From an uncultured Dehalococcoidia bacterium (lineage in GTDB: Bacteria > Chloroflexota > Dehalococcoidia > Lucifugimonadales > GCA-2712585), in contig OX638324.1 in the NCBI GenBank assembly GCA_951812825.1, positions 2,267,141 to 2,331,140 on the forward strand: a stretch of DNA of 64,000 nt, given 5' to 3'. The position numbers and the translations under genes are program-made. Every line of letters starts with the position of its first letter. Position 1 is the first letter of the stretch. Of this stretch, positions 41,720 through 50,257 are shown piece after piece. A model generated the notes under the pieces. It made no database searches. It had not been told where the DNA came from and was given only the letters and a program-made list of their open reading frames with translations.

Positions 41720-44104
41720 TTACGCATCTCTGGGTCGGTAGTTATAGAACTTGGAGTCCCACCACTCCTCATCAATTCGCCGATACAGGATGTAGTCGAG
41801 AGCGTCCTTCCATGTGGAGCGGCGGGGAGCCATGCTTGTGGCGAACTTGGTGTCCAGCCAAAGTTCCTGGAAGATGTTCTCTTCCTTGCGGCGCTCGCCC
41901 GGACGGCGGTATATCTCGGGGAACCAGAGAAGTTCCTTGTACGAGCCGTCACGCTTGTACTCGTTCAGGTGGGTGTGGTATTTGTACCCGTTCTCGTCGA
42001 GAAGCAGCAAACCCTCAACAGAGGGCGGGGCTGATATGTCCTGGCAGCCCGGCTTGCTCCCGTAGCACTGGTATTGGATGAACTCGTCGCTGCGTACGTA
42101 CCAGTTCAGGGGGTACCACAGCTCGTAGTCGACGTGGAGCTTCGCCTCCGTGTCTTGCAGGTGGGGCTGGTCGCGAAGGTCGTTGGCCACCTGGCGAAGT
42201 TCGGCGCTGGCGCCTGCGTACACAATCATCTCTACCGTCGCGTCGTCGCTCACCCACCCTGTTCGGAGGGCAACAAAAGCAGTGAAGCCCAACAGCAGCA
42301 AGGCCACGCCCAGACCACCCAGAGCAAGCCCCTTCCGAACGCTCAGCTTGTCCACAATTGCGCTGAAGATCAGCGCCAGGACCACGACCGCGCCCAAACT
42401 GAGCCAGCCTTCGAGGGTATTGATGCCCTCCGCGTCCAACAATCTCAGGGTGAGATTCACCACTGCCGCCAGAAGCAGGGGCCCGACGAGGATAATCGCG
42501 CCGTCAAGACTGGGAACCAGCCGGCGCCATGGAAGATGCTCCAGCGCTTCGCCAAGGAACTTGGCCGAGAGGATGATGAAGGGCAGAGTAATGTTTACCA
42601 GGAGCCAGGGCATCTTCTCGCTGGCTATGGTGTAGGCTCCAAAGGTGACCACGGCCCAGAAGACGAGGAATAGGGAGAGGGGGCTGCGCTTCTTCAGGTA
42701 GTAGATGATGGCGACAACGCCCACCAAAAGAGGGAGGAACTCGTACACGGAGCCGATCAGCAGGTAGTAGAACCAGGGCTGGTTGCCGCGGGCCACTTCC
42801 TGCTGCGCCAGCCAGTAGCCGAGGCCCTGCCAGACGCCTGTAAAGGCGCCGCCGAAGCGGGAGCACACCGACTCAACGGTGTCGTTGAGGGTAGATGGAC
42901 ATTCGGTAAAGGGACGGCCAAAGGCGCCAAAAATGGCAGTGTAGAAGGTGAGCCAGACGGTGTAGAAGATGCCGGCGCATAGGAGCCAAACCCGCCACTG
43001 CCACATCAGGCCAATTGCCACCGTCACCGCAGACACGAGGAATAGCACGACGCCTGCGACGAGATAGCTGCGGGCGATTTCCAACTCAGATAAGGACATG
43101 GCAGCGTAGAGCAGGGCGAGGGCGGCTATGGCCAGGAAGGATGCTACAGCGTACCTGATGCTGTATCGGGCGAGGTAGAGAGACGCAAGGGCAAGGGCAG
43201 CGATTAAGCCGCGTATGACGTGGTGTAAGAAACCCAGATTGGCGAAGACGCCAAGATTGACGAAAGGTTCTCCCCAAAGAGGCAGCCCTGTGGGATTAGA
43301 AGTGTCGCCGCCGGAGTAGGCGAGGACGAGACTTTCGCCAAAGAGGCCCTGAAAAACCGATACCAGGGCCGCCCACTGGGGAAGTGTCAGCGTTATCAGG
43401 AGAAGTAGGAACACACCCGGTCGGGTGAGACTCGACAGGCTGAATCGGCTCATGGCACCGGACCGCAAGTCGCTTACTGCGAGTACAAGTAGGAAGAGTC
43501 CGAAGATTGCCACGATGATGTAAGCCGTTTCCTTGGAGGCGAAGGCCAGAGCAAGGACCGCCGAGGCCATGTAGAGGTAGCGGTTCTTTCCTTCCTGGAT
43601 GTATCGCCACATGAGGATGGCGAGTCCCAGGGCGAAAACGGCCATATAGATATCGTTGCGGGAGTAGCGGCTGAAGTAGAAGAGGGCCGGGGAAAAGGCG
43701 AGCATTACCGCTGCCAGAAGGGCGCCGGTGCGACCGATATAGTCTCGGAAGAAATAGGGGAGTCCAACCAGGATGACGCCGAAGATGACGTAGCTGATGC
43801 GGACGGTGTAGTCGCTGTCCCAGAAGACGGCGAACACGGCGGAGTTGAGGAAGAATTGCAGCGGGCCGTGGATCCAGGGTTCGTGACGATAGCCGTCCCC
43901 AGCGAAAAGCTGCCAGCTATAGAAGGCGTGAAGCCCCTCGTCGTAGTGGATAGGCCGTCCCCCCAGGTCCCACAGGCGGAGGGCCAGGGCAAGCAGCATG
44001 ATGGCGCCAAAGGCCGCCACGTATGGAGAAATGCCTATCTTTTCCAGGAGTTCCAAGACTCGCCGGGACCGGTGAATAAGGGAATCGGCAACGGTATTCA
44101 TCAA
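41720..44104 (-). CDS. Agl23-like / TIGR03663 glycosyltransferase-fold membrane protein
   Basis: The 794-residue protein is a multi-pass GT-C type with DLGGRPIHYDEGLHAFYSW near the N-terminus (the Asp-Glu pair of protein-mannosyltransferase-like enzymes), HEPWIHGPLQ and SRYSRNDIY. A soluble C-terminal part of about 160 residues contains LWYPLNWYVR. This family is found in Chloroflexi and Archaea, where it is linked to glycan transfer or flipping. It overlaps the DUF2298 gene by 4 bases (ATGA), so the two are made together. Confidence 0.9.
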   Translation of the reverse strand: MMNTVADSLIHRSRRVLELLEKIGISPYVAAFGAIMLLALALRLWDLGGRPIHYDEGLHAFYSWQLFAGDGYRHEPWIHGPLQFFLNSAVFAVFWDSDYTVRISYVIFGVILVGLPYFFRDYIGRTGALLAAVMLAFSPALFYFSRYSRNDIYMAVFALGLAILMWRYIQEGKNRYLYMASAVLALAFASKETAYIIVAIFGLFLLVLAVSDLRSGAMSRFSLSSLTRPGVFLLLLITLTLPQWAALVSVFQGLFGESLVLAYSGGDTSNPTGLPLWGEPFVNLGVFANLGFLHHVIRGLIAALALASLYLARYSIRYAVASFLAIAALALLYAAMSLSELEIARSYLVAGVVLFLVSAVTVAIGLMWQWRVWLLCAGIFYTVWLTFYTAIFGAFGRPFTECPSTLNDTVESVCSRFGGAFTGVWQGLGYWLAQQEVARGNQPWFYYLLIGSVYEFLPLLVGVVAIIYYLKKRSPLSLFLVFWAVVTFGAYTIASEKMPWLLVNITLPFIILSAKFLGEALEHLPWRRLVPSLDGAIILVGPLLLAAVVNLTLRLLDAEGINTLEGWLSLGAVVVLALIFSAIVDKLSVRKGLALGGLGVALLLLGFTAFVALRTGWVSDDATVEMIVYAGASAELRQVANDLRDQPHLQDTEAKLHVDYELWYPLNWYVRSDEFIQYQCYGSKPGCQDISAPPSVEGLLLLDENGYKYHTHLNEYKRDGSYKELLWFPEIYRRPGERRKEENIFQELWLDTKFATSMAPRRSTWKDALDYILYRRIDEEWWDSKFYNYRPRDA

Positions 44105-46440
44105 GAATCAGACGTCCTTTCGAATACAACTACGTCGCCGCTTCTGAAATAGACCTGCATGGAATGCAGAAACTTCTCCTCACCCACCGGGCCGTACTGG
44201 GCCCGTTCTCTGGCCCCAAGGTATACGTAGCGAGCGCTGTATTTGTCAAGGAGGGTTGTGAGTTCCGTTGGACTGCTTGACTGGTAGATGGCGGCCACGT
44301 CTTCTTCTCGACCGGCAAGGGGCTGATGGGACCCGCGCCATTGGGCCTCGTGTCCCGGCCAGTTCAGAATGGAAGGCAGGCCGGTGCTGGAGGCCACGCG
44401 CCCGAATTCCGAGTAGGACGACCCGACGGCTTCTACGAGGACGCCTCTTGGGGCGTGGTCTCTCAGTTGCAGGATGGCTTCGTATTCATCAGGTTCGCTC
44501 TTCTTCACAAAGGCCAAGCCATCCAGCGTTGCGGGGTCGGAGGAGCCTTGGATTCTGTCCAACGCTGCCCCTATCGGGTAGTAGAGGGAGCATAGGACAA
44601 GCACAGAAACCAGCCCAACCCAGGCGTAGTCTGCAATTCTCAGAGCGTGGATCTTCGGTAGAGGTTGGGAGAACCAGTAGTAGACTCCAAAGGCGGAAGC
44701 GACTGCCAGCAGTAGCCATGCCTGGTAGTAGAGCTTGAAGACGGTGTTCATTCTCAAGGGGAAGAAATCTTTCACATAGAACAGTTCGGCGCCCATGAGA
44801 AGATAGAAGCCAAGGGCGGTTAGGGCAAGGGTGAGCACCAGGGGTGTTGGGCCTGTTCGAGATCGTGCGAGGGCACTGTAGACGGCAATGCCGACGACGG
44901 CCATGATGGGAAGCAGCTTTGCCAGACGGGAGCCAATGAGGGTCGTGGCAGAATAGAGGCCGTTGTCGAAGGTCTCCAGGGGCAGGACAATCACCGTCCA
45001 TATCAGGAATGGTAGGACAGTGACTGCGAGGGTGAGGGACAGGAAGGGGTCCTTCCTCCGCCCGGTGGGCGGGAGGCTCGAGAGCTGACGAAGTAGCACG
45101 GCAGCGGCGATGGCCAGGAATAGGCCCCAGATCAGCAGGAAGTGGAGGGGTCGGGTGCTTACTTCTAGGAGGGGAACGATTCCTGCGGCCTGGCTCTCGA
45201 GGTTCAGGTAGAAGGGCAGGAAGAGAACGACGGAAGCAGCCAGAACAGGCAGGCCGACGATGGCGGTACGGAGCAGAGCCGAACCGAGTCCGGCATCTTT
45301 ATGACGCAGCCCTATCAGCAGCAGTATGGCGAGGAAAAGCGTGCCAAGGGTGGGGATGTCCCACGTGTTGATGAAGCCCAACGCGCCGATGGAGAGGGCC
45401 AGTGCCGCACACTCCCACGGATTGCGACGGAGCCAGGCCAAGCCTGGCGGGATCTTTGACAGGAGCACGTTCAATAGTAATCCCAGCGCCAAAGCGAGGA
45501 AGGGCAGGGCAATCACATGGGCGTGGAGGTCTCCCAGAAGAAAGCTGAAGAAGGGGAACTCGGTGATGGTGTAGTCCAGGCTTCTACCGTTCACCACGGT
45601 GTCGATGACTCGGGTGTCGCGCCACCACCAGTTGAACTGGTCCGGGAAGAATCCGCCGCCGCCGATGGCTCTGAGGTCCTTTATTCCCACCCAATCCCAG
45701 AAGGCGTGTCCACCCCACCCTCTCGTCTGGAAGAAGTGCAGGATGCCCACCAGGTTGCTAATTAGCCCTAGGAATAGGGGCGCTGCCAGGGAGAACAAGC
45801 CCGCCTTGAGGCGAGAGGCTCCGGTCAGACGGATGATGTTGTACAGAAGTCCGTAAACGCCAACGGACACTAGGGCGGGGACCAGGGCCACTGAGAGGTT
45901 GTAGGTGATGTTGGCGGGAAGGCCGGACAGTATGGTCAAGCCGCTCATGGTCAGGTGGCCGAAGTGATAGTAGTTCACGGGATGGCCGGCCAGCCAGAAG
46001 TCCTCAGGCGGATAGCTGGTAGCGCTGACGAGGGCGTTCAGGAATCCGAAGTCCATGGGCTTTTCGGTATGGTTGATTGCCGGCACCTGAGCCGCGATGA
46101 GCGCCCATCCGACGAGAACGGCCAGAAAAACGGCTTCTGAAGCCAGGAGATGCCAGCGTTCGCGTTTCAGGAAGTCTCGCAGCTCGCGCCACTTTCGCCA
46201 CGCCAGCCAGCCGGACGCAGCCGCGAGTACCAGGAACAACACGGAGGCGATAGCTTGTGATTGAGGCGCCAATCCTGCCAGTCCGACCAGCCAAAGGGCG
46301 TAGCTGAAGAGAAGAATTCCAAAGACCTTGCTGAAGGTTGCGCCCCTGTCGGGAAGACGTTTGAACAGCCCGTAGGCCAGCGGGAAGGCAGCGAAGCTCA
46401 GAAGCTCCGCCACCAAGAGCCAGATCAGGAAACTACTCAC
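44101..46440 (-). CDS. DUF2298 (Chlor_Arch_YYY) membrane protein
   Basis: The 779-residue protein has many membrane helices. It contains GHPVNYYHFGHLTMSGLTIL, the motif FFPDQFNWWWRDTRVID and FSFLLGDLHAHVIALPF, which mark the 'YYY' membrane family seen mainly in Chloroflexi and Archaea. A C-terminal soluble part includes RGVLVEAVGSSYSEFGRVAS and YVYLGARERAQYG, like GT-C glycosyltransferases. It is thought to act with Agl23-like proteins in glycan transfer. It follows ftsY by 30 bases on the same strand. Confidence 0.9.
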   Translation of the reverse strand: MSSFLIWLLVAELLSFAAFPLAYGLFKRLPDRGATFSKVFGILLFSYALWLVGLAGLAPQSQAIASVLFLVLAAASGWLAWRKWRELRDFLKRERWHLLASEAVFLAVLVGWALIAAQVPAINHTEKPMDFGFLNALVSATSYPPEDFWLAGHPVNYYHFGHLTMSGLTILSGLPANITYNLSVALVPALVSVGVYGLLYNIIRLTGASRLKAGLFSLAAPLFLGLISNLVGILHFFQTRGWGGHAFWDWVGIKDLRAIGGGGFFPDQFNWWWRDTRVIDTVVNGRSLDYTITEFPFFSFLLGDLHAHVIALPFLALALGLLLNVLLSKIPPGLAWLRRNPWECAALALSIGALGFINTWDIPTLGTLFLAILLLIGLRHKDAGLGSALLRTAIVGLPVLAASVVLFLPFYLNLESQAAGIVPLLEVSTRPLHFLLIWGLFLAIAAAVLLRQLSSLPPTGRRKDPFLSLTLAVTVLPFLIWTVIVLPLETFDNGLYSATTLIGSRLAKLLPIMAVVGIAVYSALARSRTGPTPLVLTLALTALGFYLLMGAELFYVKDFFPLRMNTVFKLYYQAWLLLAVASAFGVYYWFSQPLPKIHALRIADYAWVGLVSVLVLCSLYYPIGAALDRIQGSSDPATLDGLAFVKKSEPDEYEAILQLRDHAPRGVLVEAVGSSYSEFGRVASSTGLPSILNWPGHEAQWRGSHQPLAGREEDVAAIYQSSSPTELTTLLDKYSARYVYLGARERAQYGPVGEEKFLHSMQVYFRSGDVVVFERTSDS

Positions 46441-46470
46441 AGGTTATCGAGTCGGGGCCAGATGGGCATT

Positions 46471-47427
46471 CTAGTCAGCGGGGGCTAGCAAAGCCTCCAC
46501 GAAATCCCGAGGGTTGAAGGGGGCCATGTCTTCCACGCCTTCTCCGGTGCCGATGTAATGGATGGGCAGACCTAGTTCCCTACTTATCGCAAGGACTATG
46601 CCTCCACGAGCGGTGCCGTCGAGCTTGGCGAGAAAGACGCCTGTGCAACCGAGAGCGTCGGTGAAGGCCCGAGCCTGGCTCAAGCCGTTGTGTCCTGTGG
46701 TGGCGTCCAGGGCCAGCAGCACCTCGTGGGGAGCGGAAGGCTCCAGCCTGCGGATGACGGAGTGGATCTTCTTGGCTTCGGCCATCAGGTTGGTCTTGGT
46801 GTGGAGTCGGCCCGCAGTATCGATGATGAGGGTGTCGGCTCCGCGAGCGCGGGCTGCCTGGAAGGAATCGTAGGCGACGGCGCCCGGGTCGGCGCCCTGA
46901 GAGTGGGCCACCACGTCTACGCCCACACGATCGCCCCATATCTGGAGCTGGTCGATTGCGGCGGCGCGGAAGGTGTCGGCGGCTGCAAGGAGGACTTGAC
47001 GCCCTTCCTGTTTGTATGCGTAGGCCAGTTTGGCGATGCTGGTGGTCTTTCCCACGCCGTTTACGCCTACTACAAGGACGACGAGGGGCGGCGTTTCAGC
47101 CGCTGTTGGCTGGCTGTTTGAGTTTTCGTTGGTGGAGTTGAGAAGGGCGACGAGTTCTTCTTTGAGGGCGTCGAAGATCTGTTCAGGCTCTTGCAGGGAC
47201 TCTGTGCGGGTACGGGTTCTAAGGTCTTCGACAAGGTCCAGGGAAGTCTCGACGCCAACGTCGCCAGAAATGAGAAGCTCCTCCAACTCTTCCCAGATGC
47301 TTTCGTCCAAGCGGGAACGCTGAAAAACGTCGCGAATGCGCCCGAACAAGCCATGGCGACTGCGGTTGACTGCAGATTCAGTCTTGGCCCTGGTCTCCCC
47401 GTCGCTCCTGCGCAAGAACTTGAGCAT
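46471..47427 (-). CDS. ftsY: Signal recognition particle receptor FtsY
   Basis: FtsY docks ribosome-SRP complexes to the membrane. The 318-residue protein has a short charged N-domain start and the G domain: GVNGVGKTTSIAKLAYAYK (G1), DTFRAAAIDQL, IIDTAGRLHTKTNLM (G3), LLALDATTGHN, LAKLDGTARGG (G4), and GTGEGVEDMAPFNPRDFVEALL at the end. The acidic A-domain of E. coli FtsY is missing, as in many bacteria. Its ATG overlaps the rnc stop by one base, so it is in an operon with rnc and the DsbA-like gene. Confidence 0.96.
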   Translation of the reverse strand: MLKFLRRSDGETRAKTESAVNRSRHGLFGRIRDVFQRSRLDESIWEELEELLISGDVGVETSLDLVEDLRTRTRTESLQEPEQIFDALKEELVALLNSTNENSNSQPTAAETPPLVVLVVGVNGVGKTTSIAKLAYAYKQEGRQVLLAAADTFRAAAIDQLQIWGDRVGVDVVAHSQGADPGAVAYDSFQAARARGADTLIIDTAGRLHTKTNLMAEAKKIHSVIRRLEPSAPHEVLLALDATTGHNGLSQARAFTDALGCTGVFLAKLDGTARGGIVLAISRELGLPIHYIGTGEGVEDMAPFNPRDFVEALLAPAD

Positions 47428-48191
47428 TACCCTTGTTCCCGGTCGGAAGGTATTGGGGTGGCAAGGGACAACAAGGCCTCTTCCGCAGCCTTCCGCTCTG
47501 CGTCCACCTTTCGACCCGCAACGCCGACGCCGGCGACTCGGTCTTCCAAGAGCACCTCGACGGTGAAGGTTCGTTGGTGATCCGGCCCGTATTCGTCCAC
47601 CACGCGGTACTGGGGCAGCGGCTCGTGGCGGGCCTGGATGACTTCCTGGAGGTGAGACTTGGGGTCTAGGGGTGCATGGCCTCTCTGTTCAACCTGCTGG
47701 AACTCCGGTGCAAGCAGCTTCAATATCAGACTTCTGGCTGTATGAGGCCCCTTGTCGAGATACGTCGCGCCAATAAGGGCTTCGACTGCCGCCGCCAAGT
47801 TTGAAGAGCGGTGTCGGCCGCCGTTGGCCTCCTCGCCTCGACCCATGGAAAGTTGGGCGCCAAGTTCAAGGGACTCGCCAATGGAGGCTATGCTGCGCTC
47901 CTGGACGAGGTGTGCGCGGAGTTTGGTGAGTTCACCTTCGGGAAGGGCGGCAAAGCGGCAGAAGAGTTCCGACGCCGTTACGTACCCCAGGACAGCATCG
48001 CCCAGGAACTCCAGGCGCTGGTAGGACGTCCTGGACGCATCCGGGTTTTCGTTTAGGAATGAGGGGTGGGTAAGGGCTTCGACGAGCAAAGCGGGACTGT
48101 CGAATGACAGTCCCAGCCTTTCAGCCGCCCACTCTATTTCGGACAAGTTTGACCCGGTGACTACGCTGCAGGAGTGACGCCCGCCGGCCAT
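47427..48191 (-). CDS. rnc: Ribonuclease III
   Basis: RNase III cleaves double-stranded RNA in rRNA processing. The 254-residue protein has the RNase III signature RLEFLGDAVLGYV, then AAAVEALIGATYLD with the second acidic pair, and a C-terminal double-stranded RNA-binding domain (residues about 165-245, DPKSHLQEVIQ... GRKVDAERKAAEEAL). The first ~15 residues before TTG/Leu16 look non-homologous; the start could be 48191 or about 48146. It overlaps the DsbA-like gene's end and ftsY's start. Confidence 0.94.
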   Translation of the reverse strand: MAGGRHSCSVVTGSNLSEIEWAAERLGLSFDSPALLVEALTHPSFLNENPDASRTSYQRLEFLGDAVLGYVTASELFCRFAALPEGELTKLRAHLVQERSIASIGESLELGAQLSMGRGEEANGGRHRSSNLAAAVEALIGATYLDKGPHTARSLILKLLAPEFQQVEQRGHAPLDPKSHLQEVIQARHEPLPQYRVVDEYGPDHQRTFTVEVLLEDRVAGVGVAGRKVDAERKAAEEALLSLATPIPSDREQG

Positions 48192-48796
48192 GGCGGCTGG
48201 GGGCGTTTGATCTCACCGATGTTGACCCACTGGGACATCATCTTTACGAGGCTGTCGTACATTTCACCCGCCTCATCCTGGGACGGGTAGAACATCTTGA
48301 GAAACACGGAGCCGCCGTTGTCGAAGGCAAAGGTAGGCACGCCGAAAGCACCGAATTTCTCAGTGGCTTCCGTGTGGCTCTCACCTATGGTGGTGATTAT
48401 GGAGGGGTCTTTCATGTCCTCCTGGAGGCGACCTGTGTCTAGTCCCGCATCCATGGCGATGGCCATTAGCACGTCTGGATCGTCCAGATTCTTCCTGTCC
48501 ACGTGTCGGGCCTTGAGCAGGCCATCGTGGAAGGCGTCGTACAGTGCGTCGCCCTGGCGCATGGCGGCGATGCCGGCAATATGGGCCAGCATGCCCCTGA
48601 TCTTCTCCTCAGCAGGGCGTTCCCAAGCCTTCCAGCCGGGGCCTTCCTTGCTGTTTGCCTGGGCCAGGACGAAGGGACGCCAGCGAATGTTTTGCCTCTC
48701 TCCCTTATCTTCCTCGACTCTTCGCAACCAGACCGTTGCGTTGTAAACGAAGGGTCAAGTGTAGTCGTAAAAAACCGTAATCTCTTCCTTTGCCAT
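48161..48796 (-). CDS. DsbA-family selenoprotein (in-frame TGA as Sec)
   Basis: Reading through one TGA gives 211 residues: MAKEEITVFYDYT, Sec14, then PFVYNATVWLRRVEEDKG and a DsbA/FrnE-type helical insert. The cis-proline region GAFGVPTFAFDNG follows near residue 170. Relatives begin VxYDYTCPxCY or similar; the TGA (48755-48757) is exactly on the first Cys, giving U-P-F-V. A strong AAAGGAGGG precedes ATG 48796. A stem-loop fitting a bacterial SECIS follows. No signal peptide is present, so it is cytoplasmic, probably a redox enzyme. Without read-through the frame would start at TTG 48727, after the active site. It leads the rnc-ftsY unit. Confidence 0.88.
48723..48740 (-). promoter_or_regulatory. 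Candidate SECIS stem-loop of the DsbA-like gene
   Basis: In the mRNA, CGCAAC-GGUCUG-GUUGCG makes a perfect 6-bp stem with loop GGUCUG. The loop begins 20 bases after the TGA. The first bases GGUCU match the apical loop of E. coli fdhF, which SelB binds. Confidence 0.75.
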
Positions 48797-48882
48797 AACG
48801 CCCTCCTTTTGTTGAAATTCTAGCCAGCATGAGGCCGAAAGTCAAAGAATCTTGTGTGAAAGAGGGGTAATCCATCGCTTCG

Positions 48883-48891
48883 TGATATAAT
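48883..48891 (+). promoter_or_regulatory. Extended -10 promoter for cca
   Basis: TGATATAAT is an extended -10, only 9 bases before ATG 48901. No -35 or Shine-Dalgarno sequence is visible between it and the ATG, so the transcript should be leaderless. Confidence 0.6.
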
Positions 48892-48900
48892 GCAATTGGG

Positions 48901-50160
48901 ATGAAAACTACGTCCATTTCAGCAGTCGCGGACTGTCTGGTTAACGAATTTCAACGTTCTTTGAATGTGGAGACGGCACGTCTCTTGAATGTGACTCTGT
49001 CGGAAGCCAGGCGACGGAAGGCTCACCTCTATCTGGTGGGCGGACCGGTTCGCGATCTGATGCTTAATCGTCGGTCTGAGGACCTGGACCTGGTGACGGA
49101 AGGGGATACGGAAGCATTGGCCATGGGGGTAGCTCAGGCTGTAGGGTCGAAGGCAGTCCTCCACCGGCAATTTAGGACCGCTACGGTGAAGTGTGAGGGG
49201 GCGCGGTTGGATCTGGCGATGGCGCGCAAGGAGACCTACGCCCGGCCTGGCGCGCTGCCGACGGTGACGGCGGGTACGATTGAGGAAGACCTTGAACGGC
49301 GTGACTTCACCATTAACGCCATGGCGCTGGGTCTTGCCGGACGTCAGGAAGGGCGGCTGTTGGACCCCAGCGGCGGGTTGACCGACCTGACAGAGGGGGT
49401 GGTGAGGATTCTCCACCGGGGGAGCTTCGAGGATGACCCTACACGTATCTTCCGCGCCATTCGTTACGAGCAGCGGTTGGGCTTCCGTCTGGAATCGGGC
49501 ACTCTTTCGCAGCTATCCGATGCTCTGTCAGCTGGAATGCTGGCGGCGGTTAGCCCAGATAGGTTGCGTAATGAGCTTCAGTTGATTCTGGCGGAGGATG
49601 TGCCCGTTCGGACCTTGCTACGCGCGGGAGAGCTGGGCGTGCTGCACGGGCTATATGCGCCATTGGGGCAGGCGGATTGGCTTAGGGAGCTTGATGAAGA
49701 GGCTGAGCCGCTCACCCTGTTTGCGGCGCTGGCGTTTCGCATGAGCCAGATGGAGGGCCAGGGATTCATCGCGCGATTGAATATGCCGACGGAATGGGCC
49801 GAAGTTGTTACCGGCATGGTGCAGTTGTCGTCCGATGCACCAAGGTTGAAGGATCCCATGTTGTCGCCTTCGGGGGCCTTTCGTACGTTGGAAAGCTGCC
49901 CTATAGCTTCTATCAATGCTTTTATGCTGTTGACCCCAAGCGTGGTCATGAGGGAGAGGCTGGCCCATTATTCGGAAAGCCAGAGGTTCGTACAGCCCCT
50001 ACTGCGGGGTGGCGATCTACTCGCGTTGGGTGTGCCTCAGGGGCCTCAGATGGGCGAGATTCTGCGTCGAATTCAGGACGCTCGCCTTGAGGGAGAGGTG
50101 ACGACTCTGGAGGAGGAGCGCGCGTTGGTTTTGCGCTGCTTGGCTGATTTGCAGGCTTGA
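48901..50160 (+). CDS. cca: CCA-adding tRNA nucleotidyltransferase family protein
   Basis: The 419-residue protein has the class II nucleotidyltransferase head: LVGGPVRDLML, EDLDLV (the DxD metal pair), RRDFTINAMAL and FEDDPTRIFRAIRYEQRLGF. This adds CCA (or part of it) to tRNA 3' ends, or A to RNA in the poly(A) polymerase branch. No HD domain is seen in the C-terminal half. It is preceded by an extended -10 and looks leaderless. It is divergent from the DsbA-like gene. Confidence 0.92.
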   Translation: MKTTSISAVADCLVNEFQRSLNVETARLLNVTLSEARRRKAHLYLVGGPVRDLMLNRRSEDLDLVTEGDTEALAMGVAQAVGSKAVLHRQFRTATVKCEGARLDLAMARKETYARPGALPTVTAGTIEEDLERRDFTINAMALGLAGRQEGRLLDPSGGLTDLTEGVVRILHRGSFEDDPTRIFRAIRYEQRLGFRLESGTLSQLSDALSAGMLAAVSPDRLRNELQLILAEDVPVRTLLRAGELGVLHGLYAPLGQADWLRELDEEAEPLTLFAALAFRMSQMEGQGFIARLNMPTEWAEVVTGMVQLSSDAPRLKDPMLSPSGAFRTLESCPIASINAFMLLTPSVVMRERLAHYSESQRFVQPLLRGGDLLALGVPQGPQMGEILRRIQDARLEGEVTTLEEERALVLRCLADLQA

Positions 50161-50257
50161 TGCCTCTAGTCGAGCAATGTAGGAGCGGCAAAATCTGTGA
50201 GTCCCGGTCTGACGTCGAAAATTGAGAATTGGAACCATCCAGGGAGACGAGATAAGC

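Noticed and set aside
29685-48757. Both TGA codons as plain nonsense mutations or assembly errors
   Set aside because: Two independent genes have just one TGA, each exactly at the redox Cys, with good start signals and a suitable stem-loop. Sequencing error cannot be excluded without reads, but coincidence is improbable.
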